A program made the translations under genes and the position numbers. Positions 1 through 8,630 of a stretch of 64,000 nucleotides of DNA are shown here, one piece after another. This DNA is from Thauera aminoaromatica S2. Lineage in GTDB: Bacteria; Pseudomonadota; Gammaproteobacteria; Burkholderiales; Rhodocyclaceae. Each line of letters starts with the position of its first letter. Within the stretch, counting starts at the first letter, position 1. The stretch covers positions 105,415 to 169,414 of the forward strand of contig NZ_AMXD01000001.1 of assembly GCF_000310185.1 (NCBI RefSeq), in the 5' to 3' direction. The notes beneath the pieces were generated by a model. The model was not told where the DNA came from. It saw nothing but the letters and a program-made list of their open reading frames with translations, and searched no databases.

Positions 1-969
1 CTCGCAGGCGAGGCGGTGCAGCTTGTCCTTGTCGTCGTAGTCGAAGCGGATCCACGGGTACTGGCGGGAAGACGGCTTGACGTCCTCGGGCTTGAGCTTG
101 TCGATGAGCTTGAGGCGGCTGGTGGCCTGCTTGGCCTTGGACTTGTTGGCCGAGAAGCGGCGTACGAAGGCTTGCAGTTCCTGGATCTTGTCCTTGGCGC
201 GCGCGTTGGCCGACGACTGGCGCTCGCGCGCCATGGTCGACGCTTCCATGTAGTCGTCGTAGTTGCCCGGGTAGATCGTGATCGTGCCGTAGTCCAGGTC
301 GGCCATGTGGGTACAGACCTGGTTCAGGAAGTGGCGGTCGTGCGAGATGATGACCATCGTGCAGTCGCGGTTGTTGAGCACGTCCTCGAGCCAGCGGATG
401 GTGTTGATGTCGAGGTTGTTGGTCGGCTCGTCGAGCAGCAGGATGTCGGGGTTGGCGAACAGCGCCTGGGTCAGCAGCACGCGCAGCTTCCAGCCGGGGG
501 CGACCTCGCTCATCGGGCCGTTGTGCAGCTCGGTGGGGATGCCCACGCCGAGCAGCAGCTCGCCGGCGCGCGCCTCGGCGGTGTAGCCGTCGTACTCGCC
601 GACCTTGCCCTCGAGTTCGGCGGCGTGCATGTAGTCGTCCTCGGTGGCGTCCGGGTTGGCGTAGATCGCGTCGCGTTCCTTGATCGCCGCCCACAGCTCC
701 TCGTGGCCCATCATCACCACGTCGAGCACGCGCATGTCTTCGTAGGCGAACTGGTCCTGGCGCAGGTAGGCCATGCGCTCGTGCGGATCCTTGGAGACGT
801 TGCCGGCGCTGGGGTCGAGGATGCCGCACAGGATCTTCATGAACGTCGACTTGCCGGCACCGTTGGCCCCGATGAGGCCGTAGCGGTTGCCGTCGCCGAA
901 CTTGACGGAGACGTTCTCGAACAGGGGCTTGGCCCCGAACTGCTGGGTGATGTTGGCTGCGACGAGCAC
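1..969 (-). CDS. ybiT: ABC-F family ATPase YbiT-like (C-terminus outside window)
   Basis: The 323 visible residues are the N-terminal part of a ribosome-associated ABC-F ATPase, which acts in translation and not transport. Visible are Walker A (GANGAGKST), the ABC signature region ([13 protein letters not shown]), Walker B with the family's NN insertion ([11 protein letters not shown]), the switch His (SHDRHFLN) and the charged linker before the second ATPase domain. The sequence follows E. coli YbiT nearly segment by segment (opening [11 protein letters not shown], then [18 protein letters not shown]). Start is GTG at 969 with AGGA 7 bases upstream; no ATG fits. The gene runs off the left edge, so roughly the last 200 residues are missing. 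Confidence 0.93.
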   Translation of the reverse strand, partial: MLVAANITQQFGAKPLFENVSVKFGDGNRYGLIGANGAGKSTFMKILCGILDPSAGNVSKDPHERMAYLRQDQFAYEDMRVLDVVMMGHEELWAAIKERDAIYANPDATEDDYMHAAELEGKVGEYDGYTAEARAGELLLGVGIPTELHNGPMSEVAPGWKLRVLLTQALFANPDILLLDEPTNNLDINTIRWLEDVLNNRDCTMVIISHDRHFLNQVCTHMADLDYGTITIYPGNYDDYMEASTMARERQSSANARAKDKIQELQAFVRRFSANKSKAKQATSRLKLIDKLKPEDVKPSSRQYPWIRFDYDDKDKLHRLACE

Positions 970-1189
970 GGAAGCGTCCTGATTTTCAGATAAAACAAAG
1001 CCTTGGATTATAGCGCAGCGACGCTGCGGCGTGCGCTGCGAGTCGGAGCCGATGCGCGGAGCTGTGCCCGCGTGTCGGAATCGTCCGACGCCGGTTTAGG
1101 ACCGGGCCGATGGGGCGGAGCGGGGGTGGCGCCTAAAGTGAAGACGTGATCCGGGGCTGCACCGCCCGGCGCCCTCAAAGGAGAACATC

Positions 1190-1354
1190 ATGCTGCACTA
1201 CGCCGTCGTCTTCTTCGTCATCGCCCTCATCGCCGCCGTGTTCGGTTTCGGCGGCATCGCCGCGGGTGCCGCCGAGATCGCCAAGGTGCTCTTCGTCGTG
1301 TTCCTGGTGATGGCGGTCGCCAGCTTCGTCATCAACCTCGTCAAGGGACGGTGA
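1190..1354 (+). CDS. DUF1328 small membrane protein
   Basis: This 54-residue protein consists of two hydrophobic segments (about residues 4-21 and 29-50) separated by a Gly/Ala turn ([15 protein letters not shown]), ending in a short basic tail. This is the pattern of the DUF1328/YtjA family of inner-membrane peptides, whose function is unknown. It is preceded by a strong AAAGGAG ribosome site. It stands alone between ybiT (divergent) and the response regulator, so no operon role can be assigned. Confidence 0.85.
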   Translation: MLHYAVVFFVIALIAAVFGFGGIAAGAAEIAKVLFVVFLVMAVASFVINLVKGR

Positions 1355-1443
1355 GTCCATGGCCCGCGTCGTTGGTGGGGCCGGCCTCGCCGGCCCGCTT
1401 CGGCTATGCTCGCGCCCCTACACCGCATTCCGGACCTCCGCCC

Positions 1444-2079
1444 ATGCTGCGCATCGCCATCGTCGACGACCACCAGATCGTGCGTGCCGGCTTTCGCGAG
1501 CTGCTGGCCGACGAGCTCGGCCTCGAGATCGTGTTCGAGGCCGCCTCGGGTGAGGCGGCGCTCGAGTCCCTTCGCGAACAGCCGGTCGACGTGCTGCTGC
1601 TCGATCTGTCGCTGCCCGGGCAGAGCGGCGTCGACGTGCTGCGCGCGGTGCGCCAGCGTTACGAGGGCATGCGCGTGCTGATGCTGTCGGGTTTCCCGGA
1701 AGAACGCTACGCGCTGGCGATGATCCGCAACGGCGCCGACGGCTACCTGTGCAAGGACTGCTCGCGCGAGGCGCTGCTGCAGGCCATCCGCACCGTGGCG
1801 CAGGGCCGGCGCTACGTGTCGGCGCGCACCGCCGAACTGCTCGCCGACGAGCTCGGCGGCGGGGGCGGCGGCGCGCCGCACGAGAAGCTGTCCGACCGCG
1901 AGCTGCAGGTCTTCCTGCGCCTGGCGCGCGGCGAGTCGGTGTCGGACATTGCCGCCGTGCTCAACCTGAGCGTGAAGACCATCAGCACCTACCGCACCCG
2001 CCTGCTCGAGAAGCTCGGCGTGGCCAGCAATGCCGAGCTGGCGACCTACGCGCTGCGCCACGGGTTGATCCTGGACTGA
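1444..2079 (+). CDS. LuxR/FixJ-type response regulator
   Basis: A 211-residue NarL/UvrY-type regulator. The receiver domain (1-120) has the acidic pair D8/D9, phospho-acceptor D54, switch Ser82 (MLSG) and Lys104 (YLCKD). A Gly-rich linker (GGGGGG) leads to a LuxR helix-turn-helix (about 145-205; LSDRELQVF...LNLSVKTISTYR). The ATG at 1444 is chosen because the receiver fold begins there; the frame is open upstream from 1351 but that part is not protein-like. No sensor kinase is adjacent; an IS21 element begins 26 bp after the stop and may have separated it from partners. Confidence 0.93.
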   Translation: MLRIAIVDDHQIVRAGFRELLADELGLEIVFEAASGEAALESLREQPVDVLLLDLSLPGQSGVDVLRAVRQRYEGMRVLMLSGFPEERYALAMIRNGADGYLCKDCSREALLQAIRTVAQGRRYVSARTAELLADELGGGGGGAPHEKLSDRELQVFLRLARGESVSDIAAVLNLSVKTISTYRTRLLEKLGVASNAELATYALRHGLILD

Positions 2080-2105
2080 GGAGCTCGTGTCGATGAGCGC
2101 GCCAC

Positions 2106-2132
2106 TGTTGACGCGCACTGAAAACTACCCAG
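2106..2132 (+). repeat. IS21 left terminal inverted repeat
   Basis: 27 bp starting TGTTGACGCGC and ending AAAACTACCCAG. It pairs with the reverse complement of 4654-4680, which starts TGTCGGCGCGC and ends AAAACTACCCAG. Confidence 0.88.
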
Positions 2133-2212
2133 ATTTCGCGGGGTCTGCGCGCTGAAAAGTACCCAGGTGATTAACCTCCGCCGCTTCCGTCGAGGAGCGG
2201 GGAACCGAGGAG

Positions 2213-3714
2213 ATGATCACCATGAATCTGCTGGGGAAGGTCAGAAGGCTGTACTACCGGGAGGGGCTCACGCTCTCGGAGATCGAGCGTCGCACGGGGC
2301 TGACGCGCAAGACGATCCGCAAGTGGCTGAAGGCGCCTGAAGGGGTTGACCCGAAGTACCAGCGCAGGGTCGGCGACACCAAGATCGCGCCGTACGCGGC
2401 GCAGCTGGTCAAGATGTTGGAGACCGATGCGCGGCGACCGCAACGGGACCGGCGCACGGCGCTGAAGTTGTTTGGGCAGTTGCAGGTGCAGGGGTTCGAC
2501 GGCGATTACAGCCGCGTCACCGAGTTCATCCGGCGCTGGAAGGCCGAAGGCGGTGCATCGGTCGCGAAGGCCTTCGTTCCGCTGCAGTTCGAGCCGGGAG
2601 AGGGGCGCACCAGTTCGACTGGAGCGAGGAGCATCTGGTCATCGGTGGGGTGTGGCGCAAGGTGCTCGTGGCGCACCTGAAGCTGTGCTACAGCCGTGCC
2701 TTTGTCGTGCAGGCGTATCCGACGCAGAGCCACGAGATGCTGTTCGATGCGCACGCGCGGGCGTTTGCCGCGCTCGGCGGCGTAGCCCGGCGCGGGATCT
2801 ACGACAACATGAAGACCGCCGTCGACCGGGTGAAGAAAGGCAAGGCGCGGGTGGTCAATACACGCTTTGCGGCGATGGCCTCGCACTACCTGTTCGAGCC
2901 GGACTTCTGCAACGTCGCCAGCGGTTGGGAGAAAGGCGTCGTCGAGAAGAACGTGCAGGACAGCCGACGGCGGATCTGGCAGGAGGCGGCCGAGACGCGC
3001 TTTGGTTCCTTCACCGAGCTGAACCTGTGGTTGCTGGCGAAGTGTCGCAGCCTGTGGCATGAGCTCAAGCATCCGGAGTACGACCTCAGCCTGGCGGAAA
3101 TGCTCGAGCAGGAGCAGCCCAGCCTGATGCCGATGATCACGCCCTTCGACGGCTACGTGGAGACGCTCGGCAAGGTGTCGAGCACCTGCCTGGTCACGTT
3201 CGAGCGCTGCCGCTATTCGGCGCCGTGCGAGTTGGTGGGGCAGATGGTCGGCATCCGGGTGTATCCCGAGCAGATCGAGCTCGTCGCGCACGACACCGTC
3301 GTGGCCCGTCACGTGCGCAGCTTCACGCGCAACGAAGCGCGCTACGACTGGCAGCACTATCTGCCGCTGATCGAGCGCAAGCCCGGTGCGCTCAGGAACG
3401 GCGCACCCTTCGCCGACATGCCCGCGCCACTGCAGACGCTGCGCGCACTGCTGCTCAAGCGCGAAGGCGGAGATCGGGTCATGGCGAAGGTGCTCGCCGC
3501 CGTGCCTCAGCATGGCCTGGGGGCGGTCATCGTGGCGGTGGAGTTGGCGCTCGAAGCGGGCCGCCCCAGCCCCGAGCACATCGAGAACGTGCTCAATCGC
3601 CTGAAGTCGGCCCCTGCCACGCCGACCGTCGACACGGTACTGACCCTGAGCGAAACACCGGTGGCGGACCCGCAGCGTTACGACCGGCTGCGTGCGGAGG
3701 TGAGCCATGCGTGA
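2213..3714 (+). pseudogene. istA: IS21 transposase IstA, frameshifted
   Basis: IstA is the DDE transposase of IS21 elements. The N-terminal part (2213-2680 frame) carries an HTH (LTLSEIERRTGLTRKTIRKWLK) and the start of the catalytic domain. The rest reads from the -1 frame and contains the second Asp (GIYDNMKTAVD) and the Glu (GVVEKNVQD). The first catalytic Asp (QFDWSEE) is reached only after a frame change at a GGGG run at 2602-2605. Frame 1 otherwise terminates at 2680. One missing or two extra G would explain this. A -1 slip of Gly-tRNA on the same GGGG would also join the frames, but IS21 istA is not known to need it. The gene ends overlapping istB by 8 bp. Confidence 0.85.
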
Positions 3715-4504
3715 TGTGCTTGCCGAACTGAAAGCCCTGCGCCTGTACGGGATGGCCGACGCCTGGGCGGAGCTGGTGTCCACGAGTGATCTCGGGTGTC
3801 AGAGTTCGGGTTGGCTGCTCGAGCACCTGCTCGAGGCCGAGCATACCGACCGTCACCTGCGCTCGATCCGCTATCAACTGCAGGCGGCCCGCTTCCCGGT
3901 GCATCGGGATCTGGCCGGGTTCGACTTCGAGCAGTCGAAGGTGGAGCGGGCGTTGATTCAGGAACTCGCCACACTCGACTTCACCGCGCAGGCTCACAAC
4001 GTCGTCTTCATCGGTGGCACCGGCACAGGCAAGTCGCATTTGGCCACGGCCCTGGGGGTGTCGGGGATCACCCAGCACGGCAAGCGGGTGCGGTTTTACT
4101 CGACCGTTGATCTGGTCAATCTGCTCGAGCAGGAGAAGGCGGCCGGCAAAGCCGGCAAGCTCGCCTTCTCGCTGCTGCGCATGGACCTGGTGATTCTCGA
4201 TGAGCTGGGTTACCTGCCGTTCAGCCAGAGCGGCGGAGCGCTGCTGTTCCATCTGCTCTCGAAGCTGTACGAGCACACCAGCGTGATGATCACGACCAAC
4301 CTGAGCTTCGGTGAATGGGCCAGCGTGTTCGGCGACGCAAAGATGACCACGGCACTGCTCGACCGGCTCACCCATCACTGCCATATCGTCGAGACCGGGA
4401 ACGAGTCCTATCGCTTCCGTCAGAGCTCGGCCAGCGCGCGGTCGCGGATCAAGGACCGCGAGCAGCGCAAGCGCGGCCCCCTCACCGAGGACGAGCCGTT
4501 CTGA
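3707..4504 (+). CDS. istB: IS21 transposition helper ATPase IstB
   Basis: A 265-residue AAA+ ATPase of the IstB/DnaC group that remodels target DNA for the IstA transposase. Walker A is GGTGTGKSH (about 104-112), Walker [13 protein letters not shown] (about 163), followed by sensor residues in MITTNLSF and an arginine-finger region near LLDRLTHHC. Length and domain order are normal and the reading frame is intact. The ATG overlaps the istA stop (ATGCGTGA), so translation is probably coupled. Confidence 0.96.
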   Translation: MRDVLAELKALRLYGMADAWAELVSTSDLGCQSSGWLLEHLLEAEHTDRHLRSIRYQLQAARFPVHRDLAGFDFEQSKVERALIQELATLDFTAQAHNVVFIGGTGTGKSHLATALGVSGITQHGKRVRFYSTVDLVNLLEQEKAAGKAGKLAFSLLRMDLVILDELGYLPFSQSGGALLFHLLSKLYEHTSVMITTNLSFGEWASVFGDAKMTTALLDRLTHHCHIVETGNESYRFRQSSASARSRIKDREQRKRGPLTEDEPF

Positions 4505-4515
4505 TCCCGGCGCCC

Positions 4516-4564
4516 GCGCAGAGAAGCCCGCTTCGGGCTACGCCCTTCGCGGGCTTCTCTGCGC
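4516..4564 (+). terminator. Strong hairpin after istB
   Basis: Perfect 16-bp inverted repeat (4516-4531 with 4549-4564, arms starting GCGCAGAGAAGCC) and a 17-nt loop, 11 bp after the istB stop. There is no U-tract, so this could be a terminator-like stop on transcription within the IS or simply a structural element. It is inside the IS ends and travels with the element. Confidence 0.55.
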
Positions 4565-4653
4565 ACACTCACGAACGGTAACTCGACTAAACTGAAAAGC
4601 AGTTGCTGCATGACGGGCAACTAAAGTGCCTGGGTAAAATTCAACGCGCACCG

Positions 4654-4680
4654 CTGGGTAGTTTTAGACGCGCGCCGACA
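4654..4680 (-). repeat. IS21 right terminal inverted repeat
   Basis: 27 bp pairing with 2106-2132; read on the minus strand it begins TGTCGGCGCGC and ends AAAACTACCCAG. The last base is 4680. Confidence 0.88.
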
Positions 4681-4911
4681 ATCCGGTACTTCTTCTGCCT
4701 CCACCGGCAATGGCTGCAGATCGGGAAGCGCCTTCTTCAATCGTTCGACGGTTTCACGCGTACGCGTGGACAGGGCCGCGCACGCTTCAGGGCTCTCGTC
4801 GGCCGCCCAGCGCGCATCGGTTGTCAGGTCCGAGCCCTGCTGCAGAAGGCGGGGGTGGACAAGCAGGACGTCGAAATTGTAGCTATGCTGCATGCGTTGC
4901 CCGCCGATCAA
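4681..4911 (-). pseudogene. Unidentified gene stub cut by the IS21 element
   Basis: An open frame on the minus strand (start TTG at 4911 or ATG at 4893) reads a plausible protein start (SYNFDVLLVHPRLL, then an Arg/Glu-rich helix STRTRETVERLKKAL) and enters the IS21 right end at 4680 without a stop. Beyond the other IS end only 26 bp separate it from the response-regulator gene, so the missing 3' part is not on the other side. I do not recognise the family. It may equally be a chance open frame. Confidence 0.35.
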
Positions 4912-4926
4912 GAGCTGCCCTGAATT

Positions 4927-5613
4927 ATGCCGAAGAAATCAAAGCCGACAAGGTACAAGCAACTTGTGATGGGCATGTTGCTGTCGCTCCTGGCTACCAG
5001 CCCCAGTCTGGCAAATGACCGTGCTGCCGGCCGGACTTTGCGTCCGACAGCGGTGGCCATTCACATCCACGAAGAGATCGCCGACCAACGCTTCGTTCCG
5101 AAACTGGTAGCGCGCCTGCAGGACACCCTTGCACCACCGATCGTGACGATCCCGACCAAGATGGATCTCGAACCTTTCCGGCCAACGCTCGGGCTCATGG
5201 ATGCGCGTCCGCTACTCGATGCCTTGATCGGCGGCATCGACTGGCGACGGGACGGGACCGTCGTGCGCTTCGTCGTGATCGCCGACGACATGCAACTGAA
5301 ACCGGCGCGTTTCAACTTTGCCGCCAGTGCGGGAGACACGAGTACGCCGTTTCACCTTTCGATCGTTTCGCTTGCGAGGCTGCAGCAGCTCGCCGACGGT
5401 GGGCGCGTGGATCGCGACCCCGACCGCACCGCCCAACGCGTGTTCAAGCTGATCGCCAAGAACACCGCCCGGCTCATGGGATACGCGTCGAGCGATGCCT
5501 GCCTTTTCGCCTTTCCTCGCAGCCTCTCCGAGCTCGATGCCACGCCGGAGAACTTCTGCGAGCCGGACCTCTCGGCGCTTGTCGTGGCGGGCATCGCTCG
5601 ATCGCCGCAGTAG
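4927..5613 (+). CDS. Exported archaemetzincin-like protein lacking the zinc site
   Basis: 228 residues with a signal peptide (hydrophobic 12-24, likely cleavage after SPSLA). The C-terminal half resembles archaemetzincins: a strand segment (FVVIADDMQL), a VVS-RL-like segment (LSIVSLARL), then R..K before the active-site helix, and after it a CLFAFPRSLSELD..PENFC segment matching the family's C-M-F-S-x-S-L-E-D...FC pattern. Where the family has HExxHxxGxxH the sequence reads K178-N-T-A-R-L-M-G185, so every metal ligand is gone. Inference: a non-catalytic relative. It is followed 18 bp later by the small membrane gene at 5632. Homology is by eye only. Confidence 0.55.
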   Translation: MPKKSKPTRYKQLVMGMLLSLLATSPSLANDRAAGRTLRPTAVAIHIHEEIADQRFVPKLVARLQDTLAPPIVTIPTKMDLEPFRPTLGLMDARPLLDALIGGIDWRRDGTVVRFVVIADDMQLKPARFNFAASAGDTSTPFHLSIVSLARLQQLADGGRVDRDPDRTAQRVFKLIAKNTARLMGYASSDACLFAFPRSLSELDATPENFCEPDLSALVVAGIARSPQ

Positions 5614-5631
5614 TCGACGGCGGCGACAGCA

Positions 5632-6063
5632 ATGGAGCGAGCCTCACAACACGATGATCCGGATCTCAAGGCACGATCCGACGCGCTCCGGCGTGCGGCG
5701 GGTTATCGGGTCGATGGTCGTCTAGACCCCATCGTCAGAAGAAGGTCAGTCACGAGGAAGGTTTTGACTTTTCTTGTGATCGCGCTCGTATTCGGATTCG
5801 CTATCGACTTTGCGAACCGGCTCGATCCGCATGCCGCCGCCGCAATTCTCTGGTTGGAAAGCAATTCATCCGTGAAGGAGCAGGTGGGGGAGATCGGGGG
5901 GGCACGCATCGTCAAGGTCCGTTACTTCGGCGCTCAAGCGGGACGCCGAGGAGTGGATCGTGAATACTTCTTCGTGGTGCGAGGTTCCAAAGGGCACGCG
6001 CAGATCGTGGTGCGTGCCGAAAGGGATGAGCAGGGTCTCTACATCTATCAAGTACGGGAGTGA
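5632..6063 (+). CDS. Small membrane-anchored protein, Coa1-like tail
   Basis: 143 residues: a charged cytoplasmic N-terminus (1-41), one membrane helix (VLTFLVIALVFGFAIDFA, about 44-61) and an extracytoplasmic domain with a pattern (NSSVKEQVGEI...YFFVVRGSKGHAQIVVRAERDEQGLYIYQV) like the Coa1/Tim21 group of cytochrome-oxidase assembly proteins. That resemblance is weak and no oxidase genes are near. It follows the archaemetzincin-like gene by 18 bp in the same direction, so the two probably form an operon. Confidence 0.6.
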   Translation: MERASQHDDPDLKARSDALRRAAGYRVDGRLDPIVRRRSVTRKVLTFLVIALVFGFAIDFANRLDPHAAAAILWLESNSSVKEQVGEIGGARIVKVRYFGAQAGRRGVDREYFFVVRGSKGHAQIVVRAERDEQGLYIYQVRE

Positions 6064-6086
6064 GGAAGCAGGCCAACACCGCAGAA

Positions 6087-7499
6087 TCAGTCGAGCGTCC
6101 GGCAAGGACCTTCGGCGAGCGCACCGGCCAGCCGCTGGAAGCCCTCGATGAGGGCATCGTCTCCCGGACCGCTCACGCTCGCGCGTATGCACTGCGGGAC
6201 ACCGATGCGGCCCACCGCGAAGGATTCTGCGGCCTTGACGACGACACCGTGCGTCTCGAGCTCGGCCGCCAGTTCGCTGGCTCGCCACGGCTCGGGCAAG
6301 GTAATCCAGTAGTGGTAGCAGCCCTCGTCGGTGCGTGCCTCCAGCCCCGTGAGCGTCGGCTCGACCAGCGCCTTGCGGCGGCTGATTTCGGCACGTTGAT
6401 GGGTGCAGAGCCTTGCCGCGGTGCCGTCGAGGATCCAGCCGGCGCCGATCTCCGCCGTCAGGGGCGTCGCCATCCAGCAGGTCGTGCGCACCGCACTGGC
6501 GATCCGGCCGACGAGATGATCCGGCGCTGCAATGAACCCGACGCGCAACCCCGCCGACACTGCCTTCGTCAGGCTGCCGATGGTCACCGTGCGGGAGGGC
6601 GCGAATTGCGCCAGGCTCGGCAGGTGTGGCGCTACCAGCACGCCGTGCGCATCGTCCTCGATGATCAGCACGTTGTGCCGCAGACAGATATCCGCGATCG
6701 CCTGCCGGCGCGCCAGGTCCATGGTTCCGGTGGTCGGATTGTGGAGGGTCGGCGTGCAGTAGAGCGCATGCACCCGCTGCCGCGAACACGCCTCTTCCAG
6801 CGCCTCGGGCAGCAAGCCCTGCGCGTCCATCGCCAGGCCGTCCAGGCGAACACCGAGCCCTCGCGCGGCGGCCACGAGCCCGGGGTAGGTCAGGTGCTCG
6901 GAGACGATCAGCTCGTCCTTGCGCAGCGTCGCCATCATCGTGCATAGCAACGCGTGCTGGGCGCCGTTGCTGACCACGATATGGTCCGCAACCGCGTCGC
7001 GCCCGCTGAGCCCTATCCATTGCGCCCCGGCCTCGCGATGCCGCCCCAGACCGGTGTCGGGGAGATAGCTGCCGAGCTGCGTCAGCACTCGCCGGTCGCC
7101 GCCAAGGCGCAGCAACGCCTCGCCCAGAAGCGCCGACTCTTCCCCCGGGATGTGCATGTTGCGTGACAGGTCGATGAGGCCGGGCTTGCCGTCCGGCGCA
7201 TTGTCGAATTCGTTCTTGTGCGTCCGCTCGCCAGGGGGCAAGACGTAGGTGCCGTCCCCGACGCGGGAGGTCACAAGGCCCTGTCGTTCGATCTCGGCAT
7301 AGGCGCGACCGACCGTCCCCACCGTGACCGACAGGGCATCCGCAAGCACGCGCAGCGGCGGCAGCTTGGCGTCTGCTCGAAGGCGGCCGTCAAGAACGGC
7401 CTGCGCAAGCGCTTCGCCGATCACGCGGTAGCGCGGTCGCCCGTCGGGGACCGCCGAGCGCGCAATTGTCACCGCGTCAATATACTTGTTGACCCTCAT
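6087..7499 (-). CDS. MocR-family regulator (GntR winged helix + aminotransferase fold)
   Basis: 470 residues. The N-terminal winged helix (about 22-90; LPPLRVLADALSVTVGTVGRAYAEIERQGLV) binds DNA. Residues 110-465 are a fold-type I aminotransferase domain with the PLP lysine K312 (IGSLTKAVSAGLR), Asp in EDDAHG and NP in HNPTTGT. MocR proteins sense amino compounds or B6 and usually control a divergent gene, here an EamA permease. The ATG at 7499 is chosen because residue 1 starts the winged-helix N-terminus; the open frame reaches to 7775 but overlaps the divergent permease. Confidence 0.92.
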   Translation of the reverse strand: MRVNKYIDAVTIARSAVPDGRPRYRVIGEALAQAVLDGRLRADAKLPPLRVLADALSVTVGTVGRAYAEIERQGLVTSRVGDGTYVLPPGERTHKNEFDNAPDGKPGLIDLSRNMHIPGEESALLGEALLRLGGDRRVLTQLGSYLPDTGLGRHREAGAQWIGLSGRDAVADHIVVSNGAQHALLCTMMATLRKDELIVSEHLTYPGLVAAARGLGVRLDGLAMDAQGLLPEALEEACSRQRVHALYCTPTLHNPTTGTMDLARRQAIADICLRHNVLIIEDDAHGVLVAPHLPSLAQFAPSRTVTIGSLTKAVSAGLRVGFIAAPDHLVGRIASAVRTTCWMATPLTAEIGAGWILDGTAARLCTHQRAEISRRKALVEPTLTGLEARTDEGCYHYWITLPEPWRASELAAELETHGVVVKAAESFAVGRIGVPQCIRASVSGPGDDALIEGFQRLAGALAEGPCRTLD

Positions 7500-7596
7500 A
7501 TGTAAGGAAAATACGCTTTCGATCATGAATTCATGGTCGATTGTACTCGTATTGTTGGGGTGCATTCGGCAGCGATCGAACGGAGACGGACACCTC
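7500..7596. promoter_or_regulatory. Divergent mocR / permease promoter with palindrome
   Basis: The 97-bp gap between the divergent starts must hold both promoters. It contains a 20-bp near-perfect palindrome at 7520-7539 centred on the EcoRI-like ATGAATTCAT (arms CGAYCATGAA, one mismatch per arm), a natural candidate for the MocR operator. A TTGT-rich direct repeat (ATTGTACTCGTATTGT, 7540-7555) follows. Binding is inferred from position. Confidence 0.55.
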
Positions 7597-8541
7597 ATGC
7601 CATCGAGCACCCGAATACCTGCAGCCGAAACCGGCCAGACTGCGCGCTCATCCGCGGTCGTCGTGGCCATCCTCTTCGCCATCGTCTGCCTCACCTGGGG
7701 GACGACCTGGCTCGGGATCAAGCTGGCCGTGGACACCGTGCCGCCTCTGCTGGCTGCGGGCCTGCGCTTCGTCATCGCGTTTCCGCTCTTGTACTTGATC
7801 GCGCGTGCGCAGCGTGCGCCGTTGCTGTTTCCCGAAGGGCAAGGCGGACTTTTCGTGCTGATCGTGATCCTTTACTTCGCGCTGCCGTACCTGCTGATCA
7901 ATGCCGGCGAGCAGTACGTGAGTTCCGGGCTCGCCGCGCTTTTGTTCAGCACGATGCCGGTCTTCACCGTGATCTTCTCCGTCTTGATCCTGCGCGAACC
8001 GATCTGGGCGACGCAACTCGTCGGAATCGTCGGGGGCTTCTTCTCACTGGGCATGATCCTGCACGAGCAGGGCGTCGGCTTCGCCTACCGCAGCCTGTTC
8101 GGGGCCGCTGCCATCCTGCTGGCGGCACTGCTGCATGCGTATTGCTACGTCACCACCAAGAAGCGGGGCGCAGCGATCGGAATCGTCACCTTCAACACGC
8201 TGCCGATCGGGATTGCCGGCATCGCGCTCACCCTCGTCGGCGTCATCGTGGAGCGGCCGGATGTGTCGCAGTTCTCCGCGACCTCGCTGGGCGCTCTCGT
8301 CTATCTCGGCACGGTCGCGTCGGTCGGCGGCTTCCTGGCCTATTTCCACCTGCTCAAGCAACTGAGCCCGGTGGTGCTGTCGTTCGTGTTCCTGATCTTC
8401 CCGGTGATCGCGGTGATCCTGTCCGGCTGGCTGGAGCACCGGGGCGTGTCGCCGGCGTTCGCCGGATACTGCGTCGTGCTGATCGCGGCGTTCGCGCTGA
8501 CGAAGCTGCAGATCGGTCGGCTATCCAGAGCGCGCGTATGA
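7597..8541 (+). CDS. EamA/DMT-family permease
   Basis: 314 residues with ten predicted membrane segments in two EamA repeats (first from VVVAILFAIVCLTWGTTW, second from AAILLAALLHAYCYVTT). DMT permeases of this type export or import amino acids and other small metabolites; the substrate is unknown. The ATG at 7597 has GGAG 11 bases upstream (in CGGAGACGG); the frame is open from 7486, but that would overlap the mocR start. Divergence from mocR suggests the regulator controls this gene, perhaps in response to an amino compound. Confidence 0.9.
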   Translation: MPSSTRIPAAETGQTARSSAVVVAILFAIVCLTWGTTWLGIKLAVDTVPPLLAAGLRFVIAFPLLYLIARAQRAPLLFPEGQGGLFVLIVILYFALPYLLINAGEQYVSSGLAALLFSTMPVFTVIFSVLILREPIWATQLVGIVGGFFSLGMILHEQGVGFAYRSLFGAAAILLAALLHAYCYVTTKKRGAAIGIVTFNTLPIGIAGIALTLVGVIVERPDVSQFSATSLGALVYLGTVASVGGFLAYFHLLKQLSPVVLSFVFLIFPVIAVILSGWLEHRGVSPAFAGYCVVLIAAFALTKLQIGRLSRARV

Positions 8542-8630
8542 CCCGACTTCACGAGTAGTCCGGTGCCCCGGTGGGCAAAGTGTCTGGCCGGAAGTCGCCG
8601 TCTGAAGGGCGTGGAGCCTAGCCGTTCGAT

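Larger units (their letters stand above)
2106..4680 (+). mobile_element. IS21-family insertion sequence, 2575 bp
   Basis: The element holds istA and istB in the standard overlapping order and is bounded by 27-bp imperfect inverted repeats at 2106-2132 and 4654-4680. Both begin TGT and end AAAACTACCCAG. A second internal copy of the ACCCAGG-type repeat follows each end (2151-2166 and 4629-4643), a known feature of IS21 termini. No target-site duplication is visible: the left flank ends GCCAC and the right flank begins ATCCG. Its istA is frameshifted, so this copy may be inactive. Confidence 0.93.

Noticed and set aside
16..993. Long plus-strand frame of 325 codons
   Set aside because: Shadow of the YbiT-like gene, which is clearly encoded on the opposite strand; the translation is Val/His/Asp/Leu-rich without domains.
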